Shown: positions 43,995-56,006, counted from the stretch's first letter. The stretch: DNA of 64,000 nt from Aphrophora alni (GCA_963513935.1 OY740774.1:26865949-26929948), one strand, 5' to 3'. Notes: a model not told the origin generated them from the letters alone. Translations and numbers: made by a program.

Positions 43995-46125
43995 TCACAC
44001 CAAACGCAACCTGATGGTGGGGCAGATCAACCTCGGCCGAGGCAAGCAGTCGACCGACTGCTTGGTCAAGAACGCCATAACGCTAGGAGTGGACGTCCTA
44101 CTGGTCCAGGAGCCCTACGCTTTCAGGGGGAAAATCACTGGATTCCCGCCTGGCTGCAGGATCTTTGCTGGAGCCGGGCGGGAAAAGTGGGCTGTTGTGG
44201 TCATCTTCAAATCGGAACTGGGAGCAGTTACCATCTCCCAGTGTACGGATGAACACGCCTCTGTCGTCGAGATTTCCTACCGAGGCTGATCTTAAATCTT
44301 CGGCTCGGTTTACTGCCAGTTCTCCCTCCCAGTGGAACCCTTCATCGAGAAGATAGTGAAAATCATAAGACTCGGCGAAGGAAGACATGCGATCATCGGA
44401 GCAGACGTCAACTCCAAGTCCCCAAGATGGGGAGGAGGAGTTACGGAACCGAGAGAGAGACTGGTAGAGGAGATGATCGACGACGTCGACATCCTTCTTC
44501 TGAACGAGCCACACCAGAGGGCCACCTACTCTTCCACAAGAGGAGAGTCCTGGATCGACGTCCCCCTGGCAACAAGAGGTGCTGCGAGATGGTGCCAGGA
44601 CTGGACCGTCCACGACACGGACATCAGCGACCGCCGGCTGATTACGTGGAACATCCCTGCTGGGGCCAACAACAACAGGCACGGCCGAGTCGACTCCAAA
44701 ATAAATTGGAGGCGGGCAAAGTGGGATCTGTGGCCTCGGAGGTGCAGAGTCGAACCCAGCAGCGGAGACGGCAGCAGGACGTCGACCAGGACCCGGAAGA
44801 GAGAGTGGCTGCCTTGACGGAGGACTTGACGGCGGCGGCGAGGTCAACTATCCCCAGAAGATCAAGGGGCGTAGTCGCGCCCGTTCGGTGGTGGAGTCCG
44901 GAACTCACCCGGTCTAGACATGAGATGACTAAGGTAAGGAGAACATTCCAAAGGGAGCTCAGGAGAAGAGGAGGGACTGACGCCGTGGTAGCAAGATTCA
45001 AGGCTGCTTTTCTCAGGAAAAGACTGGAAATGGGACGTATGGTCAGGATCGCCAAGAGGACGAGTTGGAGAGCCTTCATCAGGGAAAACTCAACCAACCC
45101 CTGGGGAGCCGTCTACAAGATCATGGCAGGGAGATTCAAGGCACAGACGGTGCTCGCCACCCTCGCTACAGAGGAGGGCTACACGTTAGGAGGGCGAGAC
45201 ACCGGCGAGAAGCTATTGGAAGTGCTCCTCCCACTAGATACCAGGGAGGATCATCTCCCATGCCATGAGGATATAAGACGGCTTGTCAGAGAGACGGACA
45301 TGTCTTCGTTGTCCGAGGACACCCCTCCTTTCGAGGAGGAGATTGAGGAGGCTCTTCCTTCTCTAAAGAAGGGAAAGGTGCCTGGCCATGACGGTCTTCC
45401 AGTGGAGGCGTGGTGTGCAGCATGGCCATCAATATCGGAGGACATCCATGTGGCCTTCAACGATCTTCTCGACAGGGGCAGCTTCCCTATCCAGTGGAAG
45501 ATTGCGGATCTCCGGGTTATACCCAAGGGACCAGAGAGGGACCCGGCATCCGCCAAATCATACCGCCCGCTTTCCGTACTGTCTACATTGGGAAATCTCT
45601 TCGAGAAGGTCGTTGAGAGGAGACTAAGGCACCACGTCGAGGAGAGCGGCCTTGTATCAGAGACCCAGTTCGGCTTTATGAGAGGAAGGTCTGCGGAGGA
45701 CGCCATATTAGCGGTCGTCAGCGGAGCTGAAGACACGCCACAAATACGTTGGGATCCTGGCGGTGGACATCCAGGGAGCCTTTGACAACGCCTGGTGGCC
45801 CGCAATAGTAAGAAGACTGTTGGACGGAGGGGTTCCAAGGAACATTCACAGGGTAACCTCCGTCTTCTTGGCCAACAGAGAAGTAGCCTTCTCTACAGAG
45901 GATTGGACCATCAGGCGACGAGTCAACAGAGGCTGTCCGCAGGGATCCATACTGGGTCCCCTGCTGTGGAATATAGACTTCGAAAACGTCCTGGCGGGGA
46001 GAATGCCGCCGGGGGTTCGTGTTGTGGCGTACGCTGACGACGTCGGCGTCCTTGTGGGAGCAGACAATAGAGCCGAGCTGGAGTCTACCTCGGAGAGGGT
46101 GCTCCGAAGAATGGGAAGAAGATAA
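43984..46125 (+). pseudogene. Element-2 ORF2 without viral insertion (empty-site copy)
   Basis: This is the only element-2 copy in the window in which the RT is continuous: FNDLL (45456-45470) runs directly into DRGSFPIQWK. It still has the two shared endonuclease stops (about 44287-44295). One base is lost near 44732, which moves the frame to 44427-45785, and 12 bases are added near 44820. His of SDHR is Arg (SDRRLITW, about 44632). The shared frameshift precedes motif A; the palm frame is 45763-46125 with GCPQGSILGP and AYADDVGVLV. It ends after motif C like the other copies. Confidence 0.85.
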
Positions 46126-46381
46126 AATTTACTGGAACCCTCTACCAGATATCTTAATGCCACCAAACCTCGTTCCAACTGAGGATTTTCTAGGATATGG
46201 CCTCCTAGACCAATTGACTTTGGAGGGAAAGATGAGGAGACGTAACATCCATTTTGTTACCGACAATTCTGAATTAGCCAGGCTATGCTCAAGGAAGTGA
46301 CGCCGCCCTTCTAGTTCTAGCAGCTAGTTCTCATTTGAAACTCTTCTCGAATCTGTACTGGACAATGACATCTTAGAACCG
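46126..46381 (+). other. Linker without PB1, unit 6
   Basis: Same as 40301-40556, single CCCTCTACCA repeat. The short unrecognised frame 46019-46300 crosses the RT-linker junction. Confidence 0.5.
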
Positions 46382-46765
46382 TTGAGGATAATAGGGAGGG
46401 ACAGGGGAGAAAACGTAAACTGGCTTTGCAAGGTGAGCGGGAAGGTATTTCAGAGGATGATGAGGGCACAGAGAATTTATATAGGGTTGCAAAGCTGCAG
46501 GGTGAGAGAATTTCTAAAAGTGGATAGATGCTTTAAATGTCAGGGACACGGGCACATTGCAAGATTCTGTGTAAACGAGGTTGTTTGTTCAAGATGCGGA
46601 GAGGCGGGACACCATGGGAGTACATGTAGAAGAACACAATGGGAGAGATGCATAAACTGTTACAGACTAGGGTATGGGAGATGGGACCATCCAACCTCCT
46701 GGTCGGAGTGCGCGGTTAATGTAAAAATGTTGAAGAGGATGAGAAACAACACTAAGTATGACTAA
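46382..46765 (+). pseudogene. Element-1 gag zinc knuckles, copy 6
   Basis: Uninterrupted. Private changes Val for Gly in the first knuckle region (RFCVNEV) and Ala for Glu in the second (CGEAGHH). Confidence 0.8.
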
Positions 46766-47340
46766 GATTGCACAAGTAAATGTAGACAGAGCGCAGAGGG
46801 TGGTAGCGGAGGTTCGAGAGGTAGCGGTTAGGGAGAAACTCGAAGTACTGGCAATACAGGAGCCATATACGTTTAGGGGGAAGGTTGTGGGATTTGGGAC
46901 GGAATGGAGGATAATATACGATGAAAGGGCAGTAAAACCGTGGGCGGCCGTAATAGTAACGAACAAGGAGATAGGAGTAATGATGATAAGGAGCTTGAGT
47001 GGGAGTCATTGGGTGACGGTAGAATTAAGGTTGAAAGATGGAAGGAGGATGTATGTGATCTCCATGTATTGCCAGTACAGAGAGGATAGACAGATACATA
47101 GACTTTTTAAAGACAGCAAAAAGGAAGTTAAGAGGAGAACACATAATGGTATGCATGGACGCGAATGCGAGCTCAACAAGATAGGGAGGAACTAGAACGA
47201 ACTTAAAGGGACGACTGATGACGGAGACCATAGACGAGGGGAACTGGAAATTATTAAATAGGAGAGAGTGCGGACCGACGTATGAGAGAGGGAACCAACA
47301 GACGTACATTGACATAACGATTGAGACGGGAGCAACAAAC
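46758..47340 (+). pseudogene. Element-1 endonuclease, longest copy, at the right array edge
   Basis: It starts as the other copies do but continues past the junction at about 47100 with genuine endonuclease sequence. CMDANASSTR (about 47153) is the acidic motif; RGNQQTYIDIT lies near 47290. A 2-bp loss near 47078 and a TAG at about 47182, where related endonucleases have Trp, break it. Unit 6 therefore keeps an older state of element 1, while units 1-5 were cut at the AT-rich junction. Single-copy DNA begins near 47340. Confidence 0.8.
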
Positions 47341-47640
47341 TCTACTTCTATTTAACACTTCCTGCAACTCCTCACTTAAACACAATGCCACCTCATTTAT
47401 AGCTTCATCGAAAGCTTTGTCAAACTCATCTTCCGACATTTTACTGGTGCAGTTGAATAAACTTCTACACAAAAACGCCAGGCTAGTAGCTGCTAAATGT
47501 AGCGGCGAATACTAGCTTTGTGTGTATGGCTACTAGCCACTTTTACTAGCGGCGAATACTCGCGTCTATCATTAGAAGCGAATACTCTCCTCGTCTATAA
47601 GCCCCTATAGGATCGTCAGATGTAGTAAGAAGGTATGTCT
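47341..47640 (-). other. Possible short first exon with upstream 15-bp repeats
   Basis: On the minus strand an ATG at 47439 opens MSEDEFDKAFDEAINEVALC, an acidic helical stretch running to about 47345. Upstream of it (47500-47514, 47547-47561, 47573-47587) lie three 15-bp direct repeats built on GAATACT/AGTATTC. Subterminal repeats before a short acidic first exon are seen in some DNA transposons, but I could not find the rest of a transposase or terminal repeats. The call is tentative. Confidence 0.3.
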
Positions 47641-47777
47641 TAACATCTTCTTCACTGCAGTGAAACTTCTCCAAACGTCTGGCTATGTTAGTCTGAAACT
47701 TTCTGCAATATTTACAATGGTTTCTTTTTTTTAATGGTATTATATATGTGTATAATTAATTCCATTTGTTTTTAGAA
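47641..47777. other. Non-coding, nothing recognised
   Basis: AT-rich sequence between the 15-bp repeats and the large inverted repeat. Confidence 0.4.
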
Positions 47778-48503
47778 TTACAGCATATTATAAACATAAA
47801 TATATTTTTGACACTAAATCTAATGTAACAACACTATACGTTAAAAAATTCGGAACAACTAACAAAGAAAATACTCCACCAAGGATATAAACCTGTTAGG
47901 GGCTCGTGTGTATAGGCCGACCCATAACTGCCCTTAAAATCTATACATTAATTAACATATTATATTCACACATAAAAGTTAACTTGAAAATTAAACTTTG
48001 CCTAAAGTAGATGATCTGCAGCCGACCGAGTTCACCCAAAAAACAATATATTTACATAAAATTAAATTTTATAAAACAAGCAGTTTCCTATTATAATTAC
48101 TTTACTGATTTAACAATGCTAAAAACAAAACGAGGCTTAATACTGAATGATTCCTATAACTTACTCAACATCGTCTACTGTTGTGGGAATAAAATAATTG
48201 CTTTCTCCACATATCTATTATAACATATGATTTTTATTCTTTATATTGATTTCAATCAGCCATAACCACTTCATATTGGATATCTGACAATATGTAAGAC
48301 AAATTACAGTCATTATGGGTGAAATATTCGTAGTTGAAATAGAAATAATTCTGGATTCAAACGGTATTTAGAAGAATGATCAGTTTTTTATTAGATTGTG
48401 TGGAACTTTACAGTTCATTTCATCATGTAGTTATGTATAATGGTTTGTATAATGGAATGTTGGTGTATCGGTTGTTTTATAACAAATGAGATTAATTGTT
48501 AAC
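47778..48503 (+). repeat. Left arm of a large imperfect inverted repeat
   Basis: It pairs with the reverse complement of 50652-51590. Clear blocks are 'attcggaacaactaacaaag', 'tagatgatctgcagccgacc', 'caatcagccataaccact' and 'tataacaaatgaga'. It is diverged and carries no ORF of note. Confidence 0.8.
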
Positions 48504-50651
48504 ACCTGACTATTCCTGTTCTCTTGATGCGGTTTCTTTTCATGGAAACCATACTACTTACATATTACATATTAATCTAGAAGAACGAGTTTCAGCATTC
48601 TATTAAGGGAAAAAAAATGTTGAACAAGAATCTTTCCCGATATTTTCATACATAGGGCTAATGTTTTGAATTAATATAATTTATATTCGTTAAGTTGTGA
48701 TTGACACGAATGCCTCCCTCCCCCCGTTGTCATTCATTGCCTTATAAAAAAGAGAAAAAAGAATTTGAAATGAATACTCTAACTGAGCCAGAGTCGGAAA
48801 AGAATAAGTGGGATTTGATAGTATAGCATAGATGAAAGAGAGTGATCTAAACTATACCACATGAAAAAAGGTGTAGATCCGTTTGGAACCATCGGGATTG
48901 CTAAACCCGTATATACTATATTAATAGTATAGTGTTGAGGGGTTGACAGAAGTGTATGGGTGTTGATTGATTCTTAAACTATATATTGGGAACAACGAAC
49001 AATTCGATGGTTCAAAATCAGTGAAAACTGTTTTATGCAAAAGCGAAGTGGCAATTTTTATCAAGACCCCGGTAATATTGTAATTCCGAATAGTGTATAC
49101 AAATTTAGAGTTATGGCAATATTGGATTCTTTTGTGTCCACTATCAACAACCACCAGCGCTCTCTTTTATTTGGTACTTGTCTCAAAAGACCTCATTGAC
49201 TTTCATTTTATTACTAGTTTTTGTTCCACCACGATATATCACAATGGAATATTTAAATCCATTTTGGTCAAGAGAAAGTTACATTAATTGAATTGTTGAT
49301 GTTAAACTCGTTGTTACTGTAATAAGCAAACTGTATTGTTGGTTTTTTAACGTCAATTATAATAAAAATAATAAGTTTATACACTAAGAGTATAATACTT
49401 CTAAAACAGTTACAAAAGTAATAGAAATAATAGACTTTATTTGATATTTGTAAAGTTCTTAAGGAGAGAAGAAAACAATAGAGTTCACATACATGTAGAT
49501 AAATCTAACGTTTAAAATATAATGGAACAGGAGTATTTTCTCTCAACCATATTGAAATTATTACAACAATACATTTTGTATCTACGTATTAGTTACAATA
49601 TACCTTTAAATTGTTTTCATACGCTCTATTTCAGACAAATCGTATTCCAGTTGTTCACTGTTTCACTTCAATTAACAAAGTACTAAATGTTCACAACTTG
49701 GACATAAGGTTAACTCAAAGTGCTTTTTCACGTGGATAATGTAATCGCGTGTAGTGTCCAACTGAGTGTAAATAATTGAGACATCTTCCATGCATGTTAA
49801 AGCTTTGAACAGAATATATCTGTATATTTATAGCAATATTTTTATATCATTCTTTATTACTAAATAAGGAACACAATTTACCATTAGTACATAAATGCTA
49901 ATCCATAATTAAGTCTTGCAGATAAAGTTAAAGGATTAGACATTAGAATGTACAAGTTCATAAGTTCATGTGTGATATGAAAAATTGACAGAGCTTTTGA
50001 GCAATTAATTGAACAACTAAACTTAAAGTAAACAATAATTGAATAAACTTATTTTTTGTAGTCAATAGTGGATCTTTTTTATTATTTGCACTAAAGCTTT
50101 TTCAGGATAAATCCCATCATTCAGATGCCTGTCAATTTAAAAACTCAGCACAAAACATTCACCATTAAAATTATTAAGTTAAAGTTAACTATTACTAAAA
50201 TTAACTTGACATCCTAAGTATCGAAAATGATCAGACTTCTCTTTGTTCATAACTTAATGCCAGAATAATTAATCTATAGTCCATTGGTGTTATATCTTAG
50301 AATGTGTAAACATCTAATTTTTAATAATTATCTTTTTTTATAATGGTTATATTATCATCACTAGTACAGCAGCACAAGTTTTGATAACATCCTCAAAACG
50401 CTAGTGTTTCTTTTCTTAAAATCGAATGATCTCGATTCAACGTCATGGGAATCTTGGGGAGACCGTGTCAAATGAAACAAGAACTCTGGCGCACAAGAAG
50501 TCTAGTGTAAGATCCCTCTCTTTCATCTATACGATCAAATCTCTCTTGTTCTTTTCCTTCTCAGGAGGAATTACAGTATTTATTTATTTTATCTCACAAA
50601 AGAATGATAAGTATTGTTTAAGTATCACAGATTAAAAAATAGTTAGTCAAG
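48504..50651. other. Loop of the inverted repeat, non-coding
   Basis: About 2.1 kb of AT-rich DNA between the arms. The short ORFs here (such as 49093-49287 and 50426-50635) show no recognisable protein features. No transposase was seen. Confidence 0.5.
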
Positions 50652-51590
50652 TGTTAACAATTTCTCATTTGTTATAAAAAAAACCGATACGCCAACATTC
50701 GATTAAATAAACCATTACACATGACAACATGAAATGAACTGTAAAGTTTAATTCAACCTTATAAAACCTGATCGTTCTTCTAAATAACGTTTGAATCCAG
50801 AGTTATTTCTATTTCAACTACGAATATTTAACCCATATTGACAGTCACTTGTCTTACATATTGTCAGATATCCAATATGAAGTGGTTATGGCTGATTCAA
50901 ATCAATATAAAGAATAAAAATCATATGTTATAATAGATATGTGAAGAAAGCAATTATTTTATTCCCCACAACAGTAGACGATCTCATTCACCCCTTGGAA
51001 CGTTTATCAAAACCTAAAGTTTACGGTGTAATTAGAACTATAGGTTAAATTTCCGATACTAACAAAAGAATTACAATGAAAATTACATAAATGAAATTCA
51101 CTTAGCATCACAATGGTCAATATTTATTTTCCTCTTCACTATGGCCGTAATGTAGATAAAAATTTCGATATTGTCTATAACAAGTTGTGGGTATTGAGTA
51201 AGTTATAGAAATCATTCAGTATTAGGCCTCGTTATGTTTTTAGCATTGTTAAATCAGTAAAGTAATTAATAGGAAACTGTTTGTTTTATAAAATTTAATT
51301 TTATGTAAATATATTGATTTTTTGGGTGAACTTGGTCGGCTGTAGATCATCTACTTTATGCAACGTTTAATTTCCAAGGTAACTTTTTTTATGTATGAAT
51401 GTAACATGTTAATTACGGATTTTAATGACAGTTATTGGTCGGCCCATACACACAGGTTTATATCCTTGGTGGCGTATTTTCTTTGTTAGTTGTTCCGAAT
51501 GTTTCAATGTATAGTGTTGGTACATGAGATTTAGTGCCAAAAATGTTTTTATTGTTGTGTTTAAGTTGTATTTTGTAACTGTAAGTAAAT
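50652..51590 (-). repeat. Right arm of the large inverted repeat
   Basis: Reverse complement of 47778-48503, longer by about 200 bases (about 50985-51190) that are absent from the left arm. Together the arms and loop span about 3.8 kb, as in foldback-type elements. Confidence 0.8.
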
Positions 51591-51803
51591 GATTAAAATT
51601 ATTATTCCTTAATCACTATTAACTATTGTGACGGTAAGGTATATAAATTTAATTATTATCAATCGTCGGATTGGCGATAGCAAAAATGTACTGAAATTAC
51701 CTTGAACATATATAAACAATTTAAAACAACAAATCAAACTATACATATATACAATCATCCAAAACCGCGGAAAGTAACAACTTATAAAAGTTTTGCACAA
51801 AGA

Positions 51804-52056
51804 CTTTTAACCGTTCCTATGAAACACATCGCTGTATCCAAGAGGTACAAAAGTGCAACGATCTATATGTTTATGAAGACACAAGAGGACAAATCCTTAA
51901 CTCTAGTGGGACTCAGGGAAGTTGAGAGGCTCCCAGTTCCATACTTTTAACCGTTCCTATGAAACACATCACTGTTTACAAGAGGTAGAAAAGGTAAACA
52001 ATCGACATGTTTATGTCGACACAAGAGGACAAATCCTTAAGTAGGACTCAGGGAGG
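51804..52056 (+). repeat. Imperfect tandem duplication, period 140 bp
   Basis: 'acttttaaccgttcctatga' occurs at 51804 and again at 51944. Downstream 'acacaagaggacaaatcctt' also recurs. The ORF 51702-51950 spans the first copy and is probably fortuitous. Confidence 0.75.
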
Positions 52057-53582
52057 GGTGGATTCAGTAGGACTCGGTCGAATACTTTAGTATTTTGAAA
52101 CTAAAATTATTTTTAAAATTTGAAAAGATTTTTTTGAATATATAGATAATAAAATATATACTTGTTGAAACACAGAATTTTTTTACATATCGATAAGTAA
52201 TAAATTTTTTAAAAATAACGTATGGATTTGTCAATCCTCCGCCCCCGGCCTAGTACTTACACGGAAACAGATCTAGATTTGTTATTTGTTTAGTTTTACA
52301 CTTGTTTTTGACAATAATATATTTGTTTTAAATTAATCGTCACCTTAAAATATACGTTATAATATCTAAGATTATTAATATTTAGTTTTTTCAACAACTG
52401 TTGGTAGTACAGGTATATAAATATACATTTGTTCTTGTTATTAGCTGTTTTGTTTTGAAACTCAGTCTAATGTGTATATAGTAAAACAAATAAGTACTAT
52501 GAAAGGCCAACGTGCAAGATGTCATATTTGTAGCCAAGATGTAGTGTAGTGTAGTGTAGCAAGCATGTTTATGGTCTTTAGTAAAAAAATAAAAATGTAA
52601 AACCGGCAGTGAATCTGATTAAATAGAGCTATTACTCTTTTCAAAAACAGAATAATGTTTTGAAATGTTTAGTTGTTATTTGTATACAATGAAATATGTT
52701 TACAATTATATGTTCGTGTATTTTTAATTTATTCTCAGAAGAAAAAAAATGTTTCCGAGCCCTCTTCCCTATTAACTTTTGATAAATCAGGTCTCAATAG
52801 GGTTAACAATTAAAAGGGAAAAAATCATATACATTTAGCAAAGGAAGGAACGGCAATCTCAAGAATAAATCTGCAAAAATATGCCATACATCCAATGATT
52901 CTGAATCAATAATAAATTTAAAAAACTCCATACACAACAAATGTCCATGTTTCTGCATAGGCGAGACTTATAAGTATACCTAACAAAGTACTTTATAACT
53001 CCATGTGATCCAATTATGGTGACATCTATGGAAATTACTGTATTTACAGGGAGTCGTTGAATACCAACATTATTCATGTTGTTCGTGTAAAATAACTACT
53101 AAGTTATCACTAATATCAAAGTGAAGAATTAAATATAAATGATTTCTTGACAAGAAATAAAACCAATGAGTTGAGTCCAGTTAATGACCTTCTACAGAAC
53201 TATGTTAGATAATTTGAACTAATTATAAATGATAGGTTGTAGCAAGGAAAGGCGTTGTCTTGAATTTAATAAACAGTAATGACGTTTCAGAAGGAGAAAT
53301 TAAATGCATAGTTTGCAAGTCATTTGTAGTATCATTGAATTTGTTATTAATTTGGTTTGCTTATGTTATGTTTATTCATACATTTAGGGGTTGAACTTGA
53401 TTACTTGCTGTTTTAATTAAGGGTTTCGCCACTTCCAAGCGTGGATGATTCTAAAATCAACTGAACTTTAATTTTCAAGGATTAATATAGGCCTATATGT
53501 ACCAGAGTAATGTAATTATTCTTACACATATAAAATATTATCACATTCATTTTAGTCTCACCCAATTTCAGTGGTTTATAGC
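52057..53582. other. AT-rich non-coding DNA
   Basis: No gene seen. A GTAGT run (about 52541-52559) is the only simple repeat of note. The minus-strand ORF 52859-53077 has no recognisable features. Confidence 0.5.
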
Positions 53583-53590
53583 ATCTAGAG
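53583..53590 (+). repeat. hAT target-site duplication, left
   Basis: ATCTAGAG, repeated at 56007-56014. Confidence 0.9.
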
Positions 53591-53955
53591 CAGTGATCTT
53601 CAAACCGCGGCCCTCCGCGTCTATTTCAGCGGCCCGCCAAACGATTTAGTTTCAATAATCGAATTTAGTTGATGGTATTTCGATAACCACAACAGTGTTA
53701 TGTTAATGTGCCGATGATAAAAAGAACAAAGAGTTCAGAAGATTTCATTATTTTGTTGAATTTTAAATGTTATTATAATTCATAGGCAGTAGTAGGGAAT
53801 TTTTGTAAGCGGCGAAGCACGTGTGGCAGCCCTGTGACTCAAGGTCAGTCAACTACGCCACGCACTATCAGCCACTATATAGCCACCTATCAGCCACTAA
53901 TCAGTATCACCTGATCTCTCCTAGCGAGTGAACGTTTGTTTATGTTTTGTGAATC

Positions 53956-55733
53956 ATGGCTACGGGTAGTAAAAAACGGAAAATTGCCGATGAGTACCGA
54001 GTGTTCCAAGAAAAGTGGACTAACCTGTACTGTTTCGTAAATATAAAAAATAAAGCAGTTTGTTTAATTTGTAATGAATTTGTTTCCGTTATGAAAGAGT
54101 ACAATTTAAAGCGGCATTATGAAACCAAGCACGCCTCCAAGATGGACTCAATCCAAGGACAATTTCGAATAGACAAGGTACGTGATTTAAAGAAAAAATT
54201 AGAAAATCAACAATCCTCGTTTACTTGGCAAAACGCTGAAAATGAATTAAGTGTCATGTTAGCTACATCATTTCTGAACAAATTGCTAAGAAATCAAAGC
54301 CATTTACGGATGGTGAATTTATAAAGCAGTGCATGGAATCGGCGGCTGAAATTCTATGCCCGAATCAAAAACATTTGTTTTCAAAGGTTAGCTTATCTGG
54401 AGTTACTGTGGCCAGAAGAATCGAAGAATTAGCTCAGGATATTGAAAACACACTAAAAGACCGTGCTTCAAAGTTTGCTTTTCATTCAGTGACACTTGAT
54501 GAGAGCACTGATATTACAGACACAGCTCAGTTAGCTATTTTTATCAGAGGAATCGACCAACACTTTTCCATTACCGAAGAAATGGCCGCTTTATTTCCAA
54601 TGAAAGGCACAACTAAAGGAAGTGATATTTACAAGTCTTTGACTTCAACTTTAAATCGACTTGGACTAATGCTAAACAAAATGTCCGGTGTTGTTACTGA
54701 CGGTGCTCCAGCAATGACAGGAAAACATGGAGGTGCTGTGGCTCTGATCAGAAAAGACGCGTGCGAAAATAGACAATTCATGCAATACCATTGCATTATC
54801 CACCAAGAAAGTTTGTGTGCAAAAAGTGTCGGTTTCAAGGATGTGACTAAAATCGTGAATTTCATCAGATCACAAGGATTGAACCATAGGGAATTCCAGA
54901 CTTTCCTTAGTCAGATGGATGCAGAGTATGGTGATGTAGTATATTACACAGAGGTACGCTGGCTCAGTCGGGGAAAGTTTCTTAAAAGGGTTTTTGATCT
55001 AAAAGTAGAAATCTATACATTCATGGAAAGTAAAGGAAAGACAGTTCACCAGTTCAACGACCCCAATTGGATGGCTGATTTTGGGTACCTTACGGATATT
55101 TCAATACATCTCAACGATTTGAATATTCGACTGCAAGGTAAAAACATCATGATTCATAACCTTTTTGATCAAGTTGAGGCATTTGAGAAAAAACTTTGTT
55201 TGTGGGAGAGCCAACTACTAAAGGGCGACTTCACACACTTTCCAACACTGTCGCAATGTGAAGTTCAAAACAAAGGAAAATACAGTGAAGCACTCGCTGT
55301 TCTACGATCTGATTTCAGTAATAGGTTTGAAGATTTTAAGTTGAATAAAAAAATGACGAAGCTATTTTGTGCTCCTTTTAGTGTGAATGTGGAAGACTAT
55401 CCCGGAAACATTCAAATGGAACTTATTGAGTTTCAGTGTAATAGCGATTTACAGGAGAAATTTAAAATTTTTGGACTTTTGGAGTTTTACTCATTGTATG
55501 TTGAAAAAGATCAATTTCCAGCAATCAGATCTCATGCTCTGTTGACAGCATCCCTTTTTGGCAGCACTTATATTTGTGAGCAGCTATTTTCCAAAATGAA
55601 GAATGTGAAGTCAAAATTGAGGAATCGTGTTTCTGACACTCATTTAGAGAACTCTCTTCGAATTGCTTCATCCAACAAAAAAGCCAATGTTGACAGATTA
55701 GTGAAAGACAAACAGTGTCAGATTTCTCATTGA
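53956..55733 (+). pseudogene. hAT transposase with N-terminal BED zinc finger, one frameshift
   Basis: The transposase cuts and pastes the element by binding its ends. Residues about 15-60 form a BED finger (CFVNIKNKAVCLICNEF, then H...H in RHYETKH). The catalytic core has LDESTDIT (about 54496) and VVTDGAPAMTGKHGG (about 54690), the first two acidic sites of hAT RNase H-like cores. YTEVRWLSRGK follows (about 54945), then the C-terminal dimerisation region with STYICEQLFSKMKNVKSKLR. It resembles the ZBED/GTF2IRD2-type hAT group. A one-base change between about 54245 and 54262 splits the gene into 53956-54324 and the frame read through 54333-55733. Otherwise it is open, so the copy is young or the shift very recent. 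Confidence 0.88.
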
Positions 55734-55896
55734 ACTAAAAAAAAAAAAATTACCATTTTGATATTTAGTTTTGATAAACTATTTCATATTAATTTTGTGT
55801 TTTGTAACCTGTTTTAATATTGATTTCATTGTAATTTAAAACCAAATAAAAACTAATTTTTAAAAAATGATGTTTTTTCTTCCAAGTTGAAATAAA

Positions 55897-55904
<8 letters not shown>

Positions 55905-55934
<30 letters not shown>
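55905..55934. repeat. TA dinucleotide microsatellite
   Basis: A run of about 14 TA units inside the right part of the hAT element. Confidence 0.9.
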
Positions 55935-55935
<1 letters not shown>

Positions 55936-56006
55936 ATTATTGCGGCCCTCAAGCCCTTCCATAACAAAAATTTGGCCCTTCATTAAAATAAGGTTGAAGA
56001 CCACTG

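Larger units (their letters stand above)
1..47340 (+). repeat. Composite tandem array of LINE fragments and endogenous viral elements
   Basis: Six units repeat in the same order. Element-1 gag copies start at 4007, 12379, 21354, 33631, 40557 and 46382. The shortest spacing (5825 bp) is the basal unit. Longer spacings are roughly explained by adding the N-like viral insertion (1113 bp net), the PB1-like segment (about 1.4 kb) and LINE C (about 3.9 kb). Inactivating lesions of element 2 are shared by all copies, so the array grew by DNA duplication and not by fresh retrotransposition. The left end is outside the window. The right end is near 47340, where element-1 endonuclease sequence stops and single-copy DNA begins. 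Unit borders are my choice; the array is circularly permutable. Confidence 0.9.
53591..56006 (+). mobile_element. hAT DNA transposon, 2416 bp
   Basis: The termini CAGTGATCTTCAA (left) and, on the opposite strand, CAGTGGTCTTCAA (right) are inverted repeats with one mismatch in 13. Both continue into GC-rich subterminal sequence containing GCGGCCC. Perfect 8-bp ATCTAGAG duplications flank the element, the size typical of hAT. It encodes one transposase, and a TA microsatellite lies near its right end. Confidence 0.92.

Noticed and set aside
48920..50640. Small ORFs in the loop of the inverted repeat
   Set aside because: Short, AT-rich, overlapping on both strands and without domains.
51702..51950. 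82-codon ORF
   Set aside because: It spans the first unit of a tandem duplication, and the frame is not kept in the second unit.
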